From the NCBI GenBank assembly GCA_037127255.1, contig JBANSL010000007.1, forward strand, positions 67,606,038 through 67,670,037: DNA of 64,000 nucleotides, given 5' to 3'. Positions 56,858 through 64,000 of the stretch are shown piece after piece. The position numbers and the translations under genes are program-made. The notes below the pieces were generated by a model. That model did not search any database, was not told the DNA's origin, and saw nothing but the letters and a program-made list of their open reading frames with translations. Within the stretch, counting starts at the first letter, position 1. Each line of letters starts with the position of its first letter. This DNA is from Persicaria tinctoria. Taxonomy: Eukaryota > Streptophyta > Magnoliopsida > Caryophyllales > Polygonaceae.

Positions 56858-59800
56858 CTATTTCGGCTGGGGGGAGGGCTGACTGTCTATTGGATGACAA
56901 GCGGAGTTGGTGGAGGGCTGAGGAGAAGCTGTGGCTGAAGGGACAACCTGAGGACACACTACGGAGGTGACGGATGGTTGTGAGTTGGCCTGACCACTTA
57001 GCATGCCCATCATGAGCCTCTCGATGCTGGCCATACGCTCCTCCACCTGCTCATTCTTGGTCTCGGTTAGGGTGGTTTTCTCACGCAGCCTTTCAATTTC
57101 AGCCTTCGCCTCCTCCAGCTCCTTGTCCCTCTCTGCAGCCCTTGCTGCCCATGGACCCCCTCTTTTCTTTACAGGCCGCTCTCCAGCTGCACCCATTCCT
57201 TTTAAAAAAAGATTGAAAACATAATAAGTAAAATCAGTGGGATTGAACACATAATAAGAGCTGTAAGTAGAAAAAGATTGAAAACATAAGTAAAATATTG
57301 TTATGAACTATAAGTAAAATCACTAATTTCTGATTGTAAGTAAGAATGAGCAGCTGGAGAATAAGAAAGTCATAAATAAAATCTTGTTATGAAAACAAGA
57401 GTGAAATCTTGATATGAATTATAACAAGATTGAAATTGTAAGTAAAATCAGTAATGGAAATTGTAAGTAAGGATTGAACACATAAATAAAATCTTGTTAT
57501 GAAAACAAGATTGAAAACATAAGTAAAATGTTGTAATGGAAATTGTAAAATCAGAAATTCAAACATAAGTAAAATCTTGATATGAATTATAACAAGTAAA
57601 ATATTTTTATGAACTTCTGAAAATTGTAAAACAATAATAAAATAAGTGGGATTGAACTATACCTCGAACTTCTGTTCCTTTTCTTTCCCCGAAACAATCC
57701 AAGATGATCTGTGTTTGTTCTTCGACAGAGAGGGGTGGTATTTGGTTTGGGTCTTCTCCTCCTTCTCCAACAGTGCAGACTTCATCAAGACGACGTTTCA
57801 ATTTGGCCTACAAACACAGAAATTTTTAAGTAAAATGAATATATATATATAAGTAAAACACATAAAGGAATGCATATATTGATTGGAAACCAGTAAAAGG
57901 AATATATAAGTAAAAGGAATATATATAAGTAAAACAAGTAAAACACAGAAAGAAATGCATTTTTGAACAGGATTTATAAGAAATGCAATAATATATAAGT
58001 AAAACCTAAGTACTTAGGAAACAACCTAGCAAGCAAACTAAAAAAATCTAATAGTAGATAAGCAAGCAAAAATTAGCATCAGTCAAGCAAGCAAACAAAT
58101 CTCATAGTAGATAAGCAAGAAAAAAAAATTCATAGCAAATAGATGAAAAGCAACAATAGATAAGTATTTTTTAAGCAACATAATAGATGTGAAGATAGGC
58201 AACAACCAAGCAAGCAAACAAAAATGACAGAAACGGAGGAAGATGAGAGGCAACAGAAGATAGGTAACAGTCATGTGTGGTTTTAAGCAACATAAAAAGA
58301 AGATAGGCAACAGAAGATAGGCAACAGTCATGTCTCGCTCGACAGAAGATAGGCAATAGTAGATATGGATGTGTAGATGTATTTTTTAAGCAACATAAAA
58401 AGAAGATAGGCAACAGCCACACATGACAGAAGATAGGCAACAGTCAAGCAACAGTTAAAACCTAAGTAAAACCTAAGTAAAACCTAAGTACTTAGGAAAA
58501 ATGACAGAAATGGAGGAAGATGAGAGGCAACAGAAGATAGGCAACAATCATGTGTGGTTTTAAGCAACATAAAAAGAAGATAGGCAACAGTCATGTCTCG
58601 CTCGACAAAATAGTAGATATGGATGTGTAGATGTATTTTTTAAGCAACATAAAAAGAAGATAGGCAACAGCCACACATGACAGAAGATAGGCAACAGTCA
58701 AACAACAGTTAAAACCTAAGTAAAACCTAAGTAAAACCTAAGTACTAAGGAAAAATGACAGAAAAAAAAGGTCATACCAGTCCATCTTGCGCACCCGGAC
58801 ACCCCTCGTAGGCTTCTATGGTTGTCTTAAGCCATGCCGCCGGATGTTTTTCTTTAACGATGAGCTCTTCTGCTCGGAAGCTCAGGGGCTTGGACCCATT
58901 GTGATGATTGAGGGGGTTCGGGTTCTTGGTCCTGTTTTGCTTGTTTCGCTCACACAGGGCCTGTAAAAAGATAGTCAATCAGAAATCACAAGTGATAAAC
59001 AATAAGATAAACGGCGAATAAAAAAACAAGTTAGGGAATTAATGAGAAATTACCATTCTCGCTTCGTCTGTGAAGTCACTCACCAAGAACCGCCACTGCT
59101 CAGGGCGAGCGACAAACTCAAGTGGTATGTCCTCGCCCCCCCACTCCAGGAAGTGTTGATGACAGTCATACTTCCAGGCCCCATATGCTTTTCCGCTCTT
59201 CTTCTCCACGTATGAGTCAACTACAGGTTCAATCTCATAGTACATCTACACATCCATATCAGAAAAAAAGACATAAGTATAGGAGATAAGCAAAAGTAGA
59301 TAAGCACAACCAAGCAAGGAAACAAAAAAAAAGCAACAGTCAAGCAACAGTTAAGCAAGAAAAAAAATAGATGTGAAGCACAAATCAAGAAAGCATAAGT
59401 AATAAGAAACTATAAATAAACATAAGTAATAAGCAACATAATAGATGTGAAGAAACTATAAAGAAACTATAAGTAATAAGCAACATAATAGATGTGAAGC
59501 ACAAAACCAAAGAAACATAAGAAACTATAAAGAAACATAAGTAATAAATGTGAAGCATAATTATAAAGAAACATAGGTAAACACAGATCACACTATACAG
59601 AGATCACACTATACACAGATCACACTATACAGAGACTATACACAGATCACACTATAGTTGATTTAGGATACACAGAAACTATACACAGAAACTATAAAGA
59701 TGTGAACCATAATTATAAAGCAACTATAAAAAAATTCATAGCAAATAGATGAAAAGCAACTATAAAGAAACATAAGTAATAAGAAACTATAAAGAAATAC

Positions 59801-62394
59801 ATGTGAAGCAAAAATAAGCATCAGATAAGCATTTTGTGAAGGAAAAAGCAACTATACAGAAACATAAGTAATAAGAAACTATAAAGAAATAGATGTGAAG
59901 CAAAAATAAGCATCAGATAAGCATTTTGTGAAGGAAAAAATAGATGTGAAGCACAAATCAAGAAGGCATAAGTAATAAGAAACTATAAAGAAACATAAGT
60001 AATAAGAAACTATAAAGACATAGATGTTCTTATGATTTTTAGGCAAAAATAAGCATCATAAACTATAAAGAAACTATACACATAAACTATAAAGAAATGC
60101 ACAGAAAGCATGTCATAAGCATCAGAAACTATAAAGAAACTATACACAGAAACTATAAAGAAACTATAAAGAAATACATGTGAAGCAAAAATAAGCATCA
60201 GATAAGCATTTTGTGAAGGAAAAAGCAACTATAAAGAAACATAAGTAATAAGAAACTATAAAGACATAGATGTTCTTATGATTTTTAGGCAAAAATAAGC
60301 ATCAGAAACTATAAAGAAACTATACACAGAAACTATTAAGAAATACACAGAAAGCATGTGATAAGCATCAGAAACTATAAAGAACCTATACATAGAAACT
60401 ATTAAGAAACTATAAAGAAATACATGTGAAGCAAAAATAAGCATCAGATAAGCATTTTGTGAAGGAAAAAGCAACTATAAAGAAACATAAGTAATAAGAA
60501 ACTATAAAGACATAGATGTGAAACAAAAATAAGCACACCCAATCAAGAAAGCAAACACAGATCACACTATAAAGATATAAGTAATAAGTACTTAAATAAA
60601 AGATAATAAAAAAAATAAACTACCTCCAAGTAATCTCTTACGGGGGACCGTTGCTCATCTGTTAGTTTGCTCCATGTTGATGCAAGCATCGGCACTTTGT
60701 CCCTGATAGCACACCCAATGTCTCGGACAAAGGTGTCATGCAGTTGCTTGAGGCCAGGCCCCTTGTGGAAGCAGGTCCACTCAATCTTCAGCTTCTTCCC
60801 TGCTGCGGCCTTGAGGAGTGCTGTTTTGTGACTCTTGATGGTTCGATATTTACCTAAAAATCATTACAACATATCAGATAACAAAACCATCATCAACATA
60901 AGTAACATTAATAAGCAACAAAAAAAAAACACAACTTTATAAGAATCCTAACAAGTATATATTTTGCCAAACAGACCCTTAGTGAGAGAGAGAGACAACA
61001 CTGAAGGTACACACATATCTATATCATTCTAATATATACATAAAATAAAACAAATAAATGTGTGTTTTTTTCTTTTAAGTACAGAAAGGGGGGGGAGAGT
61101 GAATTGCTGAGTTATAAGCTATGGATTTAAGTTCTACAACTATGAAAGAAACCAGAGGCCACCCAGAAAAGCACCAAACTTTAAATGTTGACTTGTGTTG
61201 TCATCTTCTCTATGAAACCCAATCATCTTCTCTATGAAACCCAATTAAGCAACAGTTGAGATAAGTAACATTAATAAGCAACAAAAAAAAACACAATCAT
61301 CATCAACATAAGTAACATTAATAAGCAAACAATTAAGTCCACAAATAAGGCCAACCAAACAATTAAGTACACAATCATCATCAACATAAGTAACATTAAC
61401 AAGCATCAACATAAGTAACATTAACAGTTAAGATAAGTTTCTGGAATTGCACCAGCCAGCGAGACTCTAAATTAAAGAGAAGTACTGGAAAAATAAGGCC
61501 AATCAAACAATTAAGTCCACAAATATCAAGCCAAAGGAAAAAGAAAGCATAGTTTCTGTCTTGATCCTATTTCACACAAGACTGTAGAGACACAAAGTCT
61601 CAGTCGAAGGCTAAGTCCACAAATATCAAGCCAAAGGGAAAAAAAAAACATGAATCACTGCAGCCAGTTAAAACAAAAGAACATTGAACATACTTCCTGT
61701 TCAATTTCACACAAATCAAATTGAAACCCTAAATCCTAAATCAGATTGAAACCCTAAATCCTATATCCTAAATCCTAAATCAGATTAAAACCCTAAATCC
61801 TTATACAAATTGAAACCCTAAATCCTATGAGATTGAAACCCTAAATCCTAAATCAGTATACAAATTGAAACCCTAAATCCTTGTACAATTTTAAAGAATC
61901 TGACAGAGGGAGAGAGAGAGATGCTCACCACGACATCGGATGGAGCGAGGGGCCTCGCCTGATGACGAAGCTACTGGGGTGGCGCCGAAAATGGTTGTGG
62001 ATGGCGCAGGGTTGCCATTGGTGAGAGATAGGAGAGGAGGTGGCACCGGGGTTGTTGCAGAGGGAGTGGGAGAGGGAGTAGGAGTCCCTGAGGCAGGAGG
62101 AGGAGTCGGGGCCGGGTTTTGAGAGGGAGTGGGAGTGGGAGTCGGGGCCGGGTTTGGAGAGGAAGTGGGAGTGGGAGTCGGGGCTGGATTTGGAGTGGGA
62201 GTGGGAGTGGGAGTCGGGGCCGGAGTGGACGAGGGGGCCGGTAATTGCAGCGGTGGAGGAATCGGGGCCAGAGGCGCTGAAGCAGCCGAGTTCGATGGCG
62301 AGGGGACCGGTAATTGCAGCGGTGGAGGAATTGGGGCCGGAGTGGACGAGGTTTGTTTCTTTTTCCCCTTCACAGGGCGGGCTTTAGGAGGCAT
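56858..62394 (-). CDS. TNP1-like Ptta/En/Spm transposase gene, six exons
   Basis: Exons (complement): 62394-61929, 60853-60624, 59245-59054, 58960-58778, 57807-57663, 57198-56858. All introns are GT...AG and all joins keep frame, giving 518 codons plus stop. Exon 1 encodes a basic start (MPPKARPVKGKKKQ) and a long Pro/Thr/Ser-rich tail. Exons 2-4 are the plant transposase domain (Ptta/En/Spm, PF03004 style): KLTDEQRSPVRDYLE, AWKYDCHQHFLEWGG, PEQWRFLVSDF and CERNKQNRTKNPNPLNHHNG. Exon 5 is acidic and exon 6 a coiled coil (ERDKELEEAKAEIERLREK). By analogy with TNPA it would bind the subterminal repeats. No stop or frameshift was found, unlike most genes in this window. Confidence 0.88.
58222..58750. 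repeat. Intronic tandem duplication in the TNP1-like gene
   Basis: Two units (about 58222-58498 and 58499-58750) start with AAATGACAGAAA(C/T)GGAGG, contain several AGATAGGCAACAG words and end in AAACCTAAGTAAAACC. The second is shorter by a loss near its middle. Confidence 0.85.
59385..60600. repeat. Intronic minisatellite in the TNP1-like gene
   Basis: Short words such as AGAAACTATAAAGAAACATA and AGTAATA fill the intron. A larger unit with CATCAGATAAGCATTTTGTG recurs at about 59819, 59907, 60195 and 60441. Minus-strand translations give repeated FFIVS-like peptides that are not genes. Confidence 0.85.
61725..61885. repeat. Telo-box-like AAACCCTAAATCC array
   Basis: At least six GAAACCCTAAATCC copies alternate with AAATCAGATT-type spacers. 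This is upstream of exon 2 and inside intron 1 of the TNP1-like gene. It is not a true telomere repeat because the spacing is irregular. Confidence 0.85.
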
Positions 62395-62599
62395 GGCGGA
62401 GGAGAGGTGGAGGAGGGACGAGAGGAGCGGCGGAGGAGAGGCGGAAGAGAGGTGGAGGAGGGACGAGAGGAGCGGCGGAGGAGAGGCGGAGGAGGGACAG
62501 AGGCAAGTTGGAGAGGGAGGAGGCGGAGGAGAGACAGAGAGAGAGAGTGAGAGCGAGGAGTGAAAATGATTTGGGGCTAAGGTTAGGGAGGAGTCCGAG

Positions 62600-63290
62600 T
62601 TACTAAAATCCTACATGTTCAGGCGACGGAGATATAAAAAAATATTGTCGCCTGAAAATTTGGCGGAAATTCAAATTTTCGTTAAAATATAGGGAGGAAA
62701 TTCAATTGGGGAGACGAAATAGTAATAAGTTCGTCTCCTGAATTATTTCAGGAGACGAGAAATTAAATTGTCCGTCGACTGAACATTTGGCGGAAATTCA
62801 AATTTTGGTGAAAATAAATGTGGGAAATGAAATTTTATTCAAGCCAAAATGGGTCAAAAATTCACTTTTCCATTGGGGAGACGAACTAGTAATAAGTTCG
62901 TCTCCTGAATCATTTCAGGAGACGAGAAATTAACTTGTCCGTCGACTGAACATTTGGCGGAAATTCAAATTTTGTTGAAAAAAAAGGTGGGAAATGAAAT
63001 TCTATTAGAGCCAAAATGGGTCAAAAATTCACTTTTCCATTGGGGAGACGAACTAGTAATAAGTTCGTCTCCTGAATCATTTCAGGAGATGAGAAATTAA
63101 CTTGTTCGTCGACTAAACATTTGGCGGAAATTCAAATTTTGGTGAAAAAAAAAGGTGGGAAATAAAATTTTATTAGAGCCAAAATGGGTCCAAAATTCAC
63201 TTTTCCATTGGGGAGACGAACTACAAATAAGTTCGTCTGCTGAATACTCTCAGGCGACGGAAATTTAATTTGTCTGTCGCCTGAAAAAAT
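62600..63290. repeat. Internal repeats of CACTA E between its two genes
   Basis: TTTGGCGGAAATTCAAATTTT recurs near 62660, 62788, 62955 and 63122 (last spacing 167 bp). Each copy is joined to inverted pairs of TTCAGGAGACGA and TTCGTCTCCTGAA or the TCAGGCGACGG form. These are the same motifs as the subterminal repeats at the left end, but here they lie between the TNP1-like promoter and the TNP2 3' end. Confidence 0.88.
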
Positions 63291-63480
63291 ACAATTTTTT
63301 TTAAAAAGAGCACTTGGCATGTGTTATTGCCCTGTTTACCATAACTTAATGACAAATTGTACCAAACAAAATAGTCTTAGAAGCCATGATACCAACCATG
63401 TCATACACATACGAAAATAACCGCCATGTCTCACAAAAACAACGATTACAATATATGATTTATGGAATTCGAAGACATTA

Positions 63481-64000
63481 TCAACCTTCGTCATCGTCAT
63501 TTTCCTCTTCGTCATCCTCTTGTTCATCTTCATCTTCATCATCGTCTTCATCTACATCTTCATCTTCATCATGTTCATCTTCATCTTCATCTTCATCTTC
63601 ATCTTCATCTTCATCATCATCATCGTCTTCTTCTTCCTCAATTTCAAGATCAATGGCGAGGTTCAAATTTTCGAAATAGATCACCGGGCCAATCTCCTGA
63701 TAAGCTTCTTCCACCTCATTGTTAAGATCATCTCCGCGAGTTGCTAGAGTTTGAGGATCATACACGTTTCTATGAGACATCACATTAACTACTTTCCAAG
63801 CATCACCCGCCTTTGGATCATCCACGTAAAACACTTGCCTCGCCGAGCGTGCAAGACAAAACGGGGAATCCTCATACCAACCGATGTTTGTGTCCACAGA
63901 GAGCAAACTCATATCTACCTTGGTGCTTCCACTATTTTCAGGATCGGTGTCAAACCACTTGCATTTAAACAACACAACTGGCATACAAGTAGCGTATATC
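63481..64000 (-). CDS. CACTA TNP2-type transposase, C-terminal part (DUF4216)
   Basis: Partial: the gene enters from beyond the right edge. The visible residues include VVLFKCKWFDTD, PFCLARSARQVFYVDD and WKVVNVMSHRNVYD. This is the DUF4216 domain found at the C-terminus of plant En/Spm transposases. The end is an Asp/Glu run of about 45 residues encoded by a GAT/GAA-type trinucleotide repeat (about 63500-63640). No break is seen in the visible part. Confidence 0.88.
   Translation of the reverse strand, partial: IYATCMPVVLFKCKWFDTDPENSGSTKVDMSLLSVDTNIGWYEDSPFCLARSARQVFYVDDPKAGDAWKVVNVMSHRNVYDPQTLATRGDDLNNEVEEAYQEIGPVIYFENLNLAIDLEIEEEEDDDDDEDEDEDEDEDEDEHDEDEDVDEDDDEDEDEQEDDEEENDDDEG
63500..63645. 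repeat. Coding trinucleotide repeat (poly-Asp/Glu)
   Basis: A long ATC/TTC (complement GAT/GAA) run encodes the acidic tail of the TNP2-type transposase. Plus-strand frames over it (poly-Ser, poly-His, poly-Phe) are shadows. Confidence 0.88.

Larger units (their letters stand above)
55752..64000. mobile_element. CACTA (En/Spm) transposon E, left part; runs off the window
   Basis: It starts CACTACGCCAGATGGCC, with AAA before it as the candidate 3-bp target duplication. Dense subterminal repeats follow, then a minus-strand TNP1-like gene (62394-56858) and the 3' end of a minus-strand TNP2-type transposase (64000-63481). The other end lies beyond 64000. A near-perfect gene model and regular repeats suggest it is young and possibly autonomous. 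Confidence 0.9.

Noticed and set aside
59385..60474. Repeated minus-strand hydrophobic peptides (FFIVS-like), apparent membrane proteins
   Set aside because: They are translations of the AT-rich intronic minisatellite within the TNP1-like gene.
61725..61885. Interstitial telomere
   Set aside because: The CCCTAAA-like units are separated by non-telomeric spacers and are not contiguous heptamers, so a telo-box array is the better description.
61940..62563. Plus-strand Gly/Glu-rich frames
   Set aside because: They are the antisense of the Pro/Thr-rich exon 1 of the TNP1-like gene and of the GGAGGA-rich leader.
63386..63747. Plus-strand poly-Ser, poly-His and poly-Phe frames
   Set aside because: They are shadow frames of the trinucleotide repeat encoding the acidic tail of the minus-strand TNP2-type transposase.
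1..64000. tRNA, rRNA or other structural RNA genes
   Set aside because: No cloverleaf with box A/B words or rRNA core sequence was recognised by eye; the only tRNA-related sequences are retrotransposon primer sites.

Overview
The window reads as a repeat-rich, heterochromatin-like segment of a flowering-plant nuclear genome. The evidence is Copia and Gypsy LTR retrotransposons with plant-type primer-binding sites, Tourist- and Stowaway-like MITEs, hAT, CACTA and Mutator-like DNA transposons, a Helitron carrying plant gene fragments, and plant-only domains (plant mobile domain, FAR1-type MULE transposase, Ptta/En/Spm transposase, DUF4216). Nothing prokaryotic was seen. No intact ordinary host gene was found; the only host-gene traces are fragments. 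The species cannot be named from the sequence.

Layout. 1-910 is non-coding. 910-1566 is a Harbinger-like MITE. About 1655-6012 is a decayed Copia element holding a possible solo LTR (4497-4980) and an antisense reverse-transcriptase block (5262-5712). 6013-10147 holds a degenerate tandem duplication and minus-strand gene remnants. 10148-20837 is Gypsy element A (tRNA-Asp type primer site, gag and protease only), split by a CACTA transposon (13771-16254). 21990-25203 is a tandem duplication of about 1.3 kb; one copy carries a MITE whose empty site survives in the other. 25911-26139 is a Stowaway MITE, 26914-27948 a hAT element, and 28569-33266 a Helitron carrying pieces of a D-type cyclin and of an HRD3/SEL1L-like gene.

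34331-55713 is one large Mutator-like element with long inverted ends. It has a plus-strand plant-mobile-domain gene and a convergent minus-strand FAR1-type transposase fused to an OTU domain. It was hit by a Gypsy solo LTR (B, 37824-40026) inside an intron and by Copia element D (43622-55454) inside transposase exon 1. D was in turn hit by Gypsy element C (43874-52963), whose two LTRs are both 2,047 bp. So the insertion order is MULE, then Copia D, then Gypsy C. 55752-64000 is the end of an autonomous-looking CACTA element with an intact-looking six-exon TNP1-like gene and the last part of its TNP2 transposase; it runs off the right edge.

The most unusual signal is in the Gypsy family (A, B, C). 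All copies carry arrays of a 10-bp near-palindrome, TCGANNTCGA, repeated at about 20-bp spacing in the LTRs both upstream and downstream of the TATA box. The same module recurs inside the gag-protease reading frame at 19- or 21-bp spacing, where it encodes a repeated LVEVD/SIS peptide. Elements A and C lack reverse transcriptase, yet C has an intact 443-codon gag, perfect target duplications and nearly identical LTRs. It therefore looks like a recently mobilised non-autonomous family.
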